Source: Glebionis coronaria
Lineage: Eukaryota; Streptophyta; Magnoliopsida; Asterales; Asteraceae
NCBI GenBank assembly: GCA_025667525.1
Contig: JANFOE010000050.1
Location: 496,001-560,000, forward strand
Reading direction: 5' to 3'
DNA length: 64,000 bases
Numbering within the stretch: the stretch's first letter is position 1; the number at the start of each line of letters is the position of its first letter. The notes under the pieces were generated by a model that did not search any database, had not been told where the DNA came from, and worked only from the letters and a program-made list of their open reading frames with translations. This document shows positions 34,996-46,700 of the stretch, piece after piece. The position numbers and the translations under genes are program-made.

Positions 34996-37116
34996 TCAGT
35001 TCTTAATTCTTGCATCATGGAGGATCTTGGTCTTCTCTTTGTAGATCAGTGAGTTCTCGTAAGCTTCATTCCTCAGTTCGTTGAGCTCGTTGAGTTGAAT
35101 CTTGCGAAGATCACCGGCTTTGTTGATGTCGATGTTAGCCCACTTCAAGGCCCAGTACGCCTTGTGTTCCAGCTCGATGGGGAGGTGGCATGCTTTCCCG
35201 TACACAAGACGATAAGGTGTACAACCAATCGGGGTCTTATAAGCAGTACGGAAAGCCCACAGAGCATCATCTAACTTATCGGCCCACGCGGCGCGATGCT
35301 CTCCCACAATACGCTCCAGAATTCTCTTCAATCCACGGTTGGAAATCTCGGCTTGACCATTGGTTTGAGGATGATAAGCGGTGGAAAGACGATGATTAAC
35401 ACCATACTTAGCCATGATTCTTGCGAATTGATCATTGCAAAAATGAGTCCCGCGGTCACTGATAATAGCACGAGGAACGCCGAATCGAGCAAAGAGCTGC
35501 TTCAAAAAGTTCACAACCACCCTCGCATCGTTCGTTGGGAGAGCCTTAGCTTCAACCCATTTAGAAACGTAGTCAACGGCTACGAGGATGTACTTGTTTC
35601 TTTTGGATGATGGAAATGGCCCCATAAAGTCGATGCCCCATACGTCAAAGATTTCACATTCTTGTATGAAGTTTTGAGGCATCTCATCTTTATGTGTGAT
35701 CTTGCCTTGTCTTTGGCAAGCATCACAATGTTTAACCATGTCGTGAGCGTCACAATAAATGGTGGGCCAATAAAATCCAGAGTCGAATACTTTCTTCGCG
35801 GTGCAATTGGGACCAAAGTGACCACCGGTGGGTCCTTTATGGCAAGCATCAAGGATTTGAACCGCTGCCGGCCCGTCAACACATCGACGAATAATCAGAT
35901 CAGCACATTGTTTGAAAAGGTAAGGGTCGTCCCAGAAATAATGTTCAACATCTTTAAAGAACTTCTTCTTTTGTTGGGACGTTAACCCTTTCTTGAGAAT
36001 TCCACCCGCTAAGTAGTTTGCAATGTCCGCAAACCACGGGGTGTCATCAAGATTGGAGTTGATAGAGATTAAGGCCTCAAGGGGAAAAGAGTCATTGATC
36101 TCTTGATTCGGATGATCCCCTTGATAAGGATCCTCAAGTCTACTGAGATGATCCGCGGCTAGGTTTTCAGCTCCCTTTTTGTCACGAATTTCAATGTTGA
36201 ATTCTTGAAGGAGCAAAACCCAACGAAGAAGTCTTGGCTTAGAATCTTGCTTAGTCATCAAGTACTTCAACGCGGAATGATCGGTATACACGATGGTGGT
36301 AGAAAGGAAAAGATAGGGGCGGAATTTTTCAAAAGCATACACTACAGCTAAAAGCTCTTTTTCGGTAGTGATATAATGCAATTGAGCCCCCGTCATTGTC
36401 TTGCTAGCATAATGGATTGGTTGGAAGTGTTTGTTCACTCTTTGGCCCAAAACCGCTCCAATAGCAAAGTCGCTAGCATCACACATCAACTCAAAAGGTA
36501 GCTCCCAATTAGGGGTAACCAAGACCGGTGCCTTAGTTAGCTTATCCTTAAGAATATTGAAGGATTCAAGACACTCTTTGGAAAAGATGAAAGGAGTATC
36601 TTTTTCCAAGAGGTGGGTCATCGGGCGAGCGATTTTATAAAAATCTTGGATGAATCGACGATAGAAGCCCGCATGACCAAGGAAACTTCTCACACCCTTC
36701 ACGGTTGAAGGTGGAGGCAATTTTGCAATAACATCGACTTTAGCACGGCCCACTTCAAGACCGGCTTTGGAGATTTTGTGTCCTAGCAGGATGCCCTGTT
36801 TTACCATGAAATGGCATTTTTCCCAATTTAGAACAAGGCGAGTGTCTTCAAACCGCTTAAGCATACGTTCTAAATTGGCAAGGCAAGAAGAGAAAGAATC
36901 ACCATAAACCGAGAAAGCATCCATGAAGACTTCCATAGTTTCTTCAACCATGTCATGGAAGATAGCTATCATACACCTTTGGAATGTCTCGGGAGCATTG
37001 CATAAGCCGAAAGGCATTCTTTTATAAGCAAATGTTCCGTAAGGACAAGTGAATGTGGTTTTCTCTTGGTCTTTGGGATCGATGGGAATTTGAAAATACC
37101 CGGAGAAACCGTCCAA
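34996..37116 (-). pseudogene. Element D RT, RNase H and integrase
   Basis: 706 codons following TAG 37126. RT starts in the palm at [12 protein letters not shown]. The catalytic pair, normally FMDD, reads FMDA (residues 64-67), so polymerase activity should be lost. Ty3-type RNase H follows at about 212-330 ([33 protein letters not shown]) with its acidic residues intact. Integrase has the HHCC zinc site ([11 protein letters not shown] ... CDACQRQG, about 425-467) and the D,D35E triad at about 496 (WGIDFMGPF), 554 (ISDRGTHF) and 590 (GQAEISNR). It ends with TGA 34996-34998, after which the frame continues to 34729. Read as part of one polyprotein on the minus strand. Confidence 0.9.
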
Positions 37117-37125
37117 AAAGCAGTA

Positions 37126-37860
37126 CTAGTCATTACCCGCTAGACGTTCAAGCATTTGGTCCATGAAAGGAATGGGAAAATGATCCTTTCTCGTAGCATC
37201 ATTGAGTTTGCGATAGTCTATACAAACTCTCCACCTTGTAACGAGACGAGTAGGAATCAACTCGTTGTTTTCATTGAGAACAACGGTGATTCCGCCCTTC
37301 TTAGGCACACAATGGACGGGACTAACCCATGGTGAATCCGAGATAGGATAGATCATTCCCGCATCAAGAAGTTTGATAACCTCTTTTTTGATTACGTCAT
37401 GGATCTTAGGATTCACACTTCTTTGGCTTTGAATAGTGGGTTTAAAGTCGTCCTCCATGAGAATTTTATGTGTGCAAAAGTGAGGATCAATTCCACGAAT
37501 ATAGGAGATTTTCCATGCAATAGCTTTCTTGTGATTCTTCAGCACGGCGATAAGTCGGGATTTTTCTTCTTCTTTCAGGTCCTTAGCGATGATGACCGGT
37601 AACTTCTTGTTGTCTTCAAGGAAAACGTACTCGAGATGATACGGAAGATCCTTAAGCTCTAGATCCGGAGGATTTTCGATGGATGGCGTAGTCAACTTCG
37701 AATCATCGGTAGAGATAGCCTTAGGAGACTGTGGAGAAATATGGTCCTCATTGAGAAGTTTCTCTACGAATGTCTTCATCCCAATCGGTGGGAGAATCAT
37801 CATACTTAAGATCGAGAGGACCCAAGCTAGCTTCAAAATCATCCAAGTAACTTTCTCCAA
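37126..37860 (-). pseudogene. Element D protease-RT linker and RT N-terminus
   Basis: 244 codons in the frame of the RT segment. The first part is an acidic linker; LELKDLPYHLEYVFLEDN and IKGIDP/IRGIDPHFCTHKI blocks mark the entry to Ty3 RT. RT fingers follow: VNPKIHDVIKKEVIKLLDAG, DSPWVSPVHCVPKKGG and [22 protein letters not shown] 37126-37128 interrupts just before the first catalytic Asp. This segment overlaps the protease segment by 113 bp in another frame, which shows a frameshift between protease and RT. Confidence 0.88.
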
Positions 37861-38260
37861 AAGGAGTCAATGACGGAGCAATTGAGGCAACGGTCTCAAC
37901 AATGGGTAGAGAAGAAGAACCACTTTTACAAGCGTCTTTGAAATGTTCTTCACAAGCCTCATCAAGAACATCAATGAAATTAACACTCTCGTTTTCCGAA
38001 GGCTGCTTAGAAAGTTTACCCATGTTGAAGACGATTTTATCGTCACCAACTCTCATGATTAATTCGCCAGCGGCTACATCAATGAGAGTGCGACCGGTCC
38101 TCAGGAATGGACGTCCAACGATTAATGGAACACGGGGATCCATCTCGTAGTCAACGACAACAAAATCCGCCGGGAAGGTGAATTTGTCGACACCAACGAA
38201 GACGTCTTCGGCTATCCTCACTGGATAAGCAACCGTACGGTTGGCTAATTCCAAAGTCAT
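37748..38260 (-). pseudogene. Element D protease, C-terminal half
   Basis: 170 codons in the gag frame, following TAG 38297. The retropepsin flap-to-end segment is visible (VGVDKFTFPADFVVVDYEMD, then VPLIVGRPFLRTGRTLIDV). The acidic tail then runs out of frame with RT. The active-site half is on the preceding segment. Confidence 0.82.
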
Positions 38261-38296
38261 TCGTGTGGGGACTAGCTCGGGGAGAGATAACTGCTT

Positions 38297-39100
38297 CTAA
38301 ACACTTAATGGCATTAAGTTAATACTAGCACCTAGATTGGCTAGGGCCATGCAATTCTCTACTCCCGGGCAGTTGCAAGGAATTAAGAAACGACCCAGAT
38401 CACCAAGTTTGGTGGGCAATTTCCTTAAGAGAACCGCAGAGCAATTCTCATTAAGTTGGGTCTGAGCAATGAGAAGCTTCTCTTTGTCACTAAGAAGATC
38501 TTTAAACATCTTCGCATATTTCGGCATGTGAGCGAGAGCCTCAGCAAAGGAGATATTGAAATTCAGTTGTTTAAACAATTTAAGAAAGTTCGAAACCTGA
38601 ATATCATCCTTGTTCTTCAATTTCTCTTTCCTCAACCTCGAAGGATAAGGTATATTGGGTTGAGATGAAGGCTTTGGGATAGAATTCTCACTCACATCCT
38701 TGGGTGGTGGAGGGGTAGAAGTAGAAGGTGGTGGAATTGGAGAAGTAGAAGTTGGAGGAATAGAAGATGGAGGATTCGGAGAAGGAGACTCGTTTTCCTT
38801 TGTCACAATCACCGGTGTAGGTGTAGGAAGCTCGGGTTCCTTTAAACCTTTTCCACTGCGAGTGGTGATTGCTTTCATCTCCCCTCTTGGATTAGCAACG
38901 GTGTTACTCGGAAGAGAACCTGATCCAGAGGCTTGATTACTAGGGAAGAAACTAGCCATCATGTTCCTCAAGTCATTCGTTTGACTTGCCAAAGTGTTTC
39001 GCATATCAGCTCGAAGATCATTCCCTTGCTTCACCATATCTTCTTTCATGTTGGCCATTTCCCGCTGAAGATTTTGCACGATCACATCGTTAGTCCTCAT
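38297..39100 (-). pseudogene. Element D gag end and protease active-site half
   Basis: 267 codons. The first ~60 are a helical gag tail; then comes a Pro/Ser/Thr-rich linker (about 65-135) and the start of protease. The active-site motif, DLGA in A, reads NLGA here (ALANLGASINLMP, near 38330-38345): the catalytic Asp codon GAT has become AAT. With one missing Asp, protease activity is lost. The frame stops at TAG 38297-38299 and continues in the next segment. Confidence 0.85.
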
Positions 39101-39412
39101 GTAGGTTTCAACATCTTGGTGTAAGGCTGTGGGTTGGTTGAGAGGAGGAGCATGGTAGGCGGGTGGTTGATAAGCAGGTTGTTGGTAAACTTGGTTGTTT
39201 CTTTGAGGTGGATATGGGTTTCTTTGTTTTAGATATGGAGTTGGAGCACGTGGTTGGTTTTGATTGTTGTGATTGAGGTTGTTCAGGTTTTATGGTGGAA
39301 AACCGGGTGGTGAAAGAAAGTTGTTTGAGCGATAGCTGAGCAAGTTGTGGTCACCTTGAGGACGTGCTTGATAGCTTCCTGTAGCATAGGTACCGTTGGC
39401 GGCATACACATT

Positions 39413-40378
39413 TTACGGATTGTCGTGAGTGGAAGGACAATCGGTGTATGAGTGAGATCCCCCGCATATATCACAAGATTGAGTCATAGCATTGGCTTGG
39501 GCAGTGATAGCTTTAGTATTGTTGGCGGCTTGGAGAGCAAGTGATTCAACAAGCGAAGTAAGCTTATCTAGTCTCTTGTCGCTCTCATTAGTGTTAGCAC
39601 TAGCCACATTGGTCCTAACACTCTTGGTTTGCACTCGAGACTTGTTCTCAATAATATCACAAGCGGCATTAGAAGACTTAACCAAACGATTACCCCCTGA
39701 GGCACTATTTAGTGAATCTTGGTCATTCATGCTTAAACCATTGTAAAAAGTGTTAATTTGATGCACTTTGGTAAAACCATGTTGTGGGCACTTTCTTAAA
39801 AGTTCTTTAAAATGGTCCCAAGATTCACTGAAAGTCTCATCGTACTTTTGTTCAAAAGTAATAATTTCATTTCGCAAAGCGGTAGTACAAGAGGGTGGGA
39901 AAAAGTAGTTTATGAATTTGGTCTCTAAGTCCGTCCACGTAAGAATACTTTGTGGCGGTTCCTTATCAAGCCAATGCCGGGCTTGTCCCTCTAAGGAGAA
40001 AGGAAAAAGTTGCAAGCGAATTACCTCTTGTGAAACCCCATTGATTTTGACCGTATTCGTGAGTTGAAGGAACCTCTTGATGTGGTCATGAGGATCATCA
40101 ATGGTACGTCCCAAGAATGGTTGAGCAGAGACCATCTGAATAAATCTGGATTTAAGCTCAAAGTTGTTGGCTCCAATCGCGGGTATGACAATAGCATCGT
40201 GGTTGCCCTCTACATGTGCTTGCAAAAGTTCGATCATAGGGCGATTGTCCGGTAGAGGTTCATTGTTGTTATTATTCATGTTGTTTTGAGGTGGATTATT
40301 ATTGTTGTTGTGTACACCGGCCATGTCTAAGTTATCGAGAGTCTCGGGCTCTTGATAAGACGTTGATCGAGTGCGCAT
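39413..40378 (-). pseudogene. Element D gag
   Basis: 321 codons from ATG 40376-40378, about 215 bp inside the 5' LTR boundary, so the leader is short. Gag domain about residues 60-215 (FPFSLEGQARHWLDKEPPQ, WDHFKELLRKCPQHGF), basic linker, then zinc knuckle CDICGGSHSYTDC near the end. TAA 39413-39415 cuts it; the same frame reads on with one further TAA (about 39288) to 39100. Start supported by position just after primer site and the match of residues to gag starts of related elements. Confidence 0.85.
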
Positions 40379-40574
40379 GCACCTGCAAAAGAACTAACAA
40401 AGCAAGAAATATTTTTGGTTTTTTATGTTTTTTTTTTAATTTTTTTGTATTTTTGAAAATTTTATATCTTTTAGGATTTTTGAAAATTTTAAAGCAAGGA
40501 AAATAACGTTCAAAGATGAACGGATCCCAAAATCCAAGGCGTCTCTCACTAAAAACCTTTAATCGTAACGAAAA

Positions 40575-40592
40575 GAGCCGGCAACGGCGCCA
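40575..40592 (-). other. Primer-binding site of element D
   Basis: Minus strand TGGCGCCGTTGCCGGCTC, two bases from the 5' LTR end; the tRNA-Asp-type site of Athila elements, with a diverged 3' part. Confidence 0.75.
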
Positions 40593-40594
40593 TT

Positions 40595-42277
40595 TAATAC
40601 AAGGTTTTTAAGCTCGTATGAAAGTTCGTTGTTCCGATCTCTTCGAATTGACTATTGGTAGAAAGTGCGACTCAATTGTTCTTGGTGGAATATTAAATGT
40701 GGTTTGGTTTGATTATCTAATTTTAGACTAAAAGCAAATAATTGTCGTTGAGTAAAGTAGAAACTTTAAAAACTTAAACTAAAGTTTATTAAGAGAAACA
40801 CTTAAAAAATAAAACTTTGTAAAACTTGTAAAATTTTAAAACTTAAAAACATGATCTATCGGAATGTGAATAAAACAAGTCATCGGAATAATACAAGTGA
40901 ATAACCATCGGGATATCAAAGCACATTCTTTCGCAATGTTGAAGGAATGCTGCTGTAATACACCCAAAAAGGAATCCTGTAGCAATCCTGTCGCAATGTC
41001 CAATCGCAATATCAAAAGAAATCCAATCGCAATGTCAACAGCAATCCAATCGCAATGTCACTAAAATGAAGCCAATCGCAATATCACCAAAAATTATGCT
41101 GTCGCAATGTCACCAAAAGTAAACCCGTCGCAAAACGAATCGGAATAATAAACCCTAATGCGATGCACCAATCGCAATGTGCATCGCAATAATAAACCCT
41201 TTTGCGATTCACAGATCGCAATATGTGTCTCAAATCCCGTCGCAATGGGGCTTTACTTTGCGATAAGAGTTAATCCGAAATAAGCTAGGAAATAAGCTAT
41301 TTTCAATAAGCTCAATCCAAGACTTAACTAACTCAATAATAAGCAGAACTAATAAGCATGAAATAAGGACTTTTAAACTTTAAATAAGCAAACTTTCTAA
41401 ATCAAACTTCGAAAAAGATTAAAACTTTAAGAAAACTTTAAAAAAATAAATAAGCTAACATACAAATAAGCCAATAAGCACAAAGATCTTAAAGCTTAAA
41501 CCATATGAAAGCTATTAGATAAATAAAAAGATGAACTTTTTATTCACATAAACAAGAAAATCAATCACGTATTATGAATAATTCGGATCAAAGGTGAATC
41601 AAAATCAAGAAATGTAGAAGGAGATTAAGGAACAAAAAGCTTAACTTGAACTTGATTAATGAAATCAAAATACAAAAAGGTTTAAACTTGAAAGATTAAA
41701 AGAAAGAAAAGATGAAAACTTAGTGAGAGAAAGTTTGGAACTTTCTCTCTCTAAAAACTAGAAAGGAAAAGTGAAAAATGAAACTAGCTACTAAAAACTA
41801 ACTAACTCTCCTAATGTGTATTAGGAGGTATTTATAGGGAAAATGGGAAGGTGTGCATGTGTTGCCTCTTCTTTCTTTCTTCTCGACTCGATTTAAATCC
41901 TTTGTCTTTCTCGACGTCGTCTCGGGATTTGTCGATGTATATTGAACTTGTCTTGTAATTTTCTTCTTCAACTAGACTTGAGTTCTTTGACTTCACTAAA
42001 CTTCCGTCTTTAGACTTTTTCTTTGATAAATCTTCAGAATAGGTCTTGGACATCCGTTATCTAAGCACTCTTGACCTCTTGACTTCGTATTTTCTCGTTT
42101 TTCTTCGATAAAAGCCCGTGAAAGCCCGTGTTTTCTTCCTTTTTCATCTTTTGGTCCTAAAACACAATAAAAGCACAAACCACGCATAACTCCGACTTTT
42201 ACGACATAAAATACACGTTTTGGTCATGTTATTATTGGAAATAAGTGGTAAAAGGATAAGTGTTTTCACACTTATTA
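40595..42277 (-). repeat. 5' LTR of element D
   Basis: 1683 bp, TAATA...TATTA ends. TATA box at 41829-41837. CGCAAT array (about 11 copies) at 40925-41250. Runs of AATAAGC-type motifs at 41280-41500. Very similar to 31023-32706, so the insertion is fairly recent. Confidence 0.85.
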
Positions 42278-42612
42278 GTGGACTTAGTGTGGGGGAATCC
42301 CCTTATGTTCCCTCCCCTTTCTCCACCGAGGACGAGATATTTGATCCCGAAATTGCTTATAAAGGGAAATCTCGGTCTTCCACCGATGCAATAAATGGAA
42401 AATCTTTCTATTTGATTGGTGCGAGTCTACCTCGAGTAGCTCATGGTTTTTGTGACTTACCCATTGTCCCACCCTTCTATTTCTTCTCATCTATTTTCTT
42501 TAAACCCTTTAGGTTTGTGTTGACACATGATGAAGTGGCGTTGATTTGTTTTTCCAATGAAAACGAGAACGCCATCTTCGATCCCGGTATTTTGCACCAT
42601 CAAAGGACTTAG
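42278..42612 (+). pseudogene. Element A novel C-terminal region (behind D)
   Basis: Continuation of the A protein frame after element D. The first five bases are the target duplication; 110 codons then run to TAG 42610-42612. The peptide (GESPYVPSPFSTEDEIFDPE, HGFCDLPIVPPFYFFSSIFF, then VLTHDEVALICFSNENENAI) shows no RT, RNase H or integrase motif and no known domain that I recognise. Together with about 160 codons before D it forms a ~270-residue region that takes the place of pol. Hydrophobic Phe/Pro runs could be membrane-associated, but there is no clear helix. Confidence 0.6.
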
Positions 42613-43789
42613 TCCTTAATACCGGTTGTTTTTGGGCCTTGTTTATCATGTAAGCCCCACCAAAAATTGACCATACCATGATTATCCCTAAATGATCACA
42701 TTTATGGGGATTCGAGTCGAGCTTTTGACTCGGTTATCAAAAACAAGGTGCCTCGTGGGGGATCCCATGCTTATCCATGTACATATTATTGCTTTCTAAT
42801 TAGTTTAATGTGAGGGGATTTGTGCCCTTCCAACCTTTGTTCCGTGGTTGTTTGTGAATTGTGGTTTTTAGATCATGATCTTCACGATTGGAGCCTCCCG
42901 TGTTCGTTTTATGGGAGCACTCGATCGTTTGCTTTGAAGACTTTCTCAATATCCAAATGATATATCCTTTGATGTTCTAACCTTAGGTTTATAACACACT
43001 TCATAAACGGCTTTAAATTTAACGGTTACACCCTTTCCATGCTAGATTAGGCATTCGACTACGTCTCTAGTATGGGGGTGTTTGCACCCCTAGACTCGAA
43101 ACATTGAGGACAATGTTTAACTTTAGTATGGGGGGGGGGGGTGAATAGATACTTTCATTGCCAAACCTTCACGCTTTCCAAAGTTTATCTTTTTGTTTAT
43201 CGTTTTGTTGCAAAATAAGGCTAAAAATGGCCAAATTTTAAAATTTTTCGTATTTTTCATAAGTGTTTAAGACACGAATGTAGGTTTTCCGATGGTGAGG
43301 ATTAGAGTAATTTTTGACTCGACCGTACGTGTTGAGCACTTAGCTTTGATTCCTTAACTTTTTAGGCTAAGTCTCTTAAATGAGGACGAGAAATGATAGA
43401 GTTATTTATAAGTCTCGTAATCTTTCACGATCTCATGTGTAGTAATTATTAGCTTATTCTCCCCACGCTTTTATAATAAATTGTTAATAAATATTGATTT
43501 AGCGGTTTAGTCACTATTGTTGGTTTCTAATTTGTTTTAGTAGCTTCCATGTAATTAAATTGGGAAAACATTAAGGTATCGCCAGCGTCACGGTTTTGAT
43601 GTATTGGCAACCCGAATAATCGAAAGCTTCACCCAATAATAAGATTTCAAGTGCTCACCTAAATCAAGCAAACAATTTGAAGCTCACAAGGCCGAAAAAT
43701 CTATGCGAAATTGAAAGTGAATCAAGCCTTAATCTTTGAAGCTTTAAAGATCCAAAATTCGCCTTAGCGTTAGGATATATGGTTATAGT
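42613..43789 (+). other. Element A 3' UTR, part before B
   Basis: Non-coding. The first ~500 bp align with the minus strand of 49300-49690 in B, just downstream of B pol. Includes the PPT-hairpin-PPT cassette at 43069-43141. B is inserted at 43790. Confidence 0.65.
43069..43141 (+). other. PPT-hairpin-PPT cassette of element A
   Basis: AGTATGGGGGTG, a GGGGTG/CACCCC hairpin, the hairpin AAACATTGAGGACAATGTTT (43099-43118), then AGTATGGGG extended to a run of 12 G. The true PPT of A, AGTATGGGGGAG at 60540-60551, has the same core. Confidence 0.7.
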
Positions 43790-46700
43790 AAAATACGACC
43801 TTTTAGGAAAAAGGCGTAAAAGCGGTAAGTATTAAACAAATGATTTTAGGAAAAATCAAGTGTTAATGACCCTTGTGATGTGAAAGTTCGTTTCCCAAGG
43901 AGGTATATGTGTGTGACTAAAATGTAGCAAGGTTTGAGATTAATATTGGTTAGAAGGGGATGAGAAAAGAGAATGACGAAGATGTGAAATTAATTACTAC
44001 TACGACTTAACGTAAAACCGTAAAATAAGCTAAAATAAAAATTAATTCTAAAAATTACCCAAAATTCACCAAAAATCAAAATAAATAAACTAAGAGTTTA
44101 CCAATGATCAAAACTTTTTCAAACCTTTTAACTAATTAAATATTCAATTTTTAAATTCTAATTAAAGCCCTAAAAATCAAATTAATTATCAAAAAGCCCA
44201 AATAAAGATTTTTCAATTGGTAAACCTCTAAAATGACCTAAAAAGATTAAAACTATTTTTAGAAATTTTTAAACTAAGAAAAACTATTTAAAATGATTTA
44301 AAAACTATTAAAACTTAAAATAATTATAAAAATTAATCTAAAAGTGATAAAATTAATCTAAAAGTTGCAAAAATCCTATTTTAATGTGTTTAAGCTAAGA
44401 AAAATTTAAAAAGTGCAAAAATGTGAAATTTGAAAAATAATAATAAAATAATATTAAAATAATATTAAAAATCTAAAAATTATAAAAAATTTCTAAAAAC
44501 TTGCAAACTAGTTTATTTTAACCTAAATAAACAGAAAATGAAAGTGAAATGACCAGAATACCCCTATTGGGCCCTCAAATGGGCCAAAACCAAAAACAGT
44601 CAACACTAATGGGCTTTTTAGCCCAAAAAGTCAAACTTGGCCCAATTGACTTAGAAAAGCCCAATCTGACTCAAAATTTAATTCTAAACACAAAACTCTA
44701 GAGGCCTAAAAGCTGAAAGTGAGCTTATCACAGCTTATTAAGCAAACAGCTTATCCTTATTGGGCCATTAAGCCCATTAAGCAATAAGCTAATGCCATAA
44801 GCTCTAATTTGACACACAACATTCTTTTGGGATGCTCAAGAGATCTGTAAAAATAAATTTTGAAGAAGCACACTCAATAAGCCAAAAATAAGCAAAGTAC
44901 AAATCCACAAAATGACAAAATAGTTTGAGATTTAAGGCACCTCAGGACTTGATTCAACTTGCAAAATGTCACAAATGAACTCAATAAGCCAAAACAATCA
45001 CCAAAATTCCAATAAGAAACACCAATAAGCCAGAATGAACCAATAAGCACTTATGAAAAAGTCAATTAAGTTGGTTTTCTAGTCAAACCCCAAAGTCAAC
45101 ACACCAAATGCTCTAGTATGAACAAATGGGTCAAATGATGAGCACCTATTACAAAATCCAAGTTGTTGCTAGTTAAAATAAGCTATTATAGCTTAATGAT
45201 AAGCTGAAACCCAAAATACACTAGCAGTGGCTAGCAGCAGGGGAAAGGAGTTCCCACTGCTTTGACTATTTGACCAAGCTTTTTAGAGAGATCCAGTTGG
45301 ATTCAAATGGAAACAAGGGCACCCTTGTGATCATTGAATCACAAGGAGTCAATATCAAAAAAGAAATCACAATTTGGTTCACACAATAAGCCCAGATTAA
45401 TAAAACAGTCCACATATATGGAAAATAAGCTGTTATAAACACTTAAGCGGTTTTAAGCATGAATAAGCACTCCAAATTCAACCAGATGCATACACAAGCT
45501 ATATAAACTATGAATAAGCACAAACAAACTTAAATCAAGCACTGAAACAAGGTAAAGAACAAGATCAAAGCATATTAAACTTACTGATATGAATGTCAAG
45601 AACACAAGCACAATTTGCTGATCTAATTGACCACAGATCCAATTTCAAGCCTCAAATCCTACTCCCCAGATGTTTTTAACCTAGTTTAATCACTTGTTAA
45701 CCCTATTCTATGATTAGATCTCCCTTAAACTATAGCCAATTTTATCAAGTAACAAAGATTTTATAGCCCTTTTATGGATTTGGGTGTTTCAAACCACAAA
45801 ACCTGCATACAAATGACCAAGTATACTAGATAAACAAGTACCAACATATAACAACACAAAACAACCACTCAACAAACCAAAAATCCTGCTTATGCAGTTA
45901 ACCCAAACACCCCTTAATAATCCGTTTTGACAAATTTTCAAAGGATTTATCAGATTCAACCCACAAATCAAGTTAACATGAACTCAAGAACATCAAACAA
46001 CACCAGATAAACAAGATTCAACCATGAAAACACAGATTCAAGAAAAATCATACAAAAATCACAAATATGCAGAAAATAAAGGAGAAAATGAAAAAGGAGA
46101 AGGGTGAAAACCTCCAAGACCTACATCCAGGCCCTGGATTGTTTGAGCTGAGGTACTAGCAGAACAAGTACCAGCTTCCAATGTACCTGCTAAGAAGAAC
46201 AAACCAAAGTGATGAACAATATAAAGCACTTTCTGATTTTTGAAACACAAGTCTTATTGATTAAAACCTTGCCTCAAAAACCTTCAACATATAAATGGAA
46301 CTCAGATTTAGGCTATTCTAACACCAACTTTTAACAAAACATAAAAGAGATTTCACAAATTTCTGAAAATCAAATTTTATTAACTTAAAAAGGGATTACA
46401 AAGATTGATAGCCTAAAACTGGAACAAAGGGACTCTCACAGGTTGATGTCTCCTTTTATAGGCAAATGCTATACTAACACTGTTCACAAACCCTAGAAGT
46501 GAATTCCCAAATGTGCCCTTGAGTACTTGATGCCGTTTGTTGTTGATGAGCTGTCCAAAATGATCCTAGACGTTTATTTTAGCTTTGTGGTTAAGCTAAG
46601 AACCTTTGCCGTTGATCTTGACACGTGGCAGTCCTTTGGGAAGAAGTGGTGATGTGATGGTGGACGAGGTTGAGTGTGGGGCCTCTTGGTTAGTGGGAGT

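Larger units (their letters stand above)
31023..42277 (-). mobile_element. Gypsy (Athila-type) element D, 11.26 kb, inserted in element A
   Basis: Complete minus-strand element: 3' LTR 31023-32706, 3' UTR, pol, protease, gag, primer site 40575-40592, 5' LTR 40595-42277. The LTRs end TAATA/TATTA instead of TG/CA, so both ends carry the same G-to-A type change relative to element E (TGATA/TATCA). Flanking pentamers are GTGAA (31018-31022) and GTGGA (42278-42282), a target duplication with one mismatch. Order and motifs are Ty3/gypsy: gag-PR-RT-RH-INT. The copy is dead: several stops, one frameshift and mutated protease and RT catalytic residues. Confidence 0.88.

Noticed and set aside
35190..36640. 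Several plus-strand frames of 60-107 codons
   Set aside because: Antisense shadows of the minus-strand RT/INT coding region of D.
37748..37860. Programmed frameshift between protease and RT in D
   Set aside because: B has protease and RT in one frame apart from clear deletions, and no slippery site plus pseudoknot was recognised; a simple indel is more likely.
42220..42282. First 21 codons of the frame ending at 42612
   Set aside because: They lie inside the D LTR and its target duplication; the A coding sequence resumes only at 42283.
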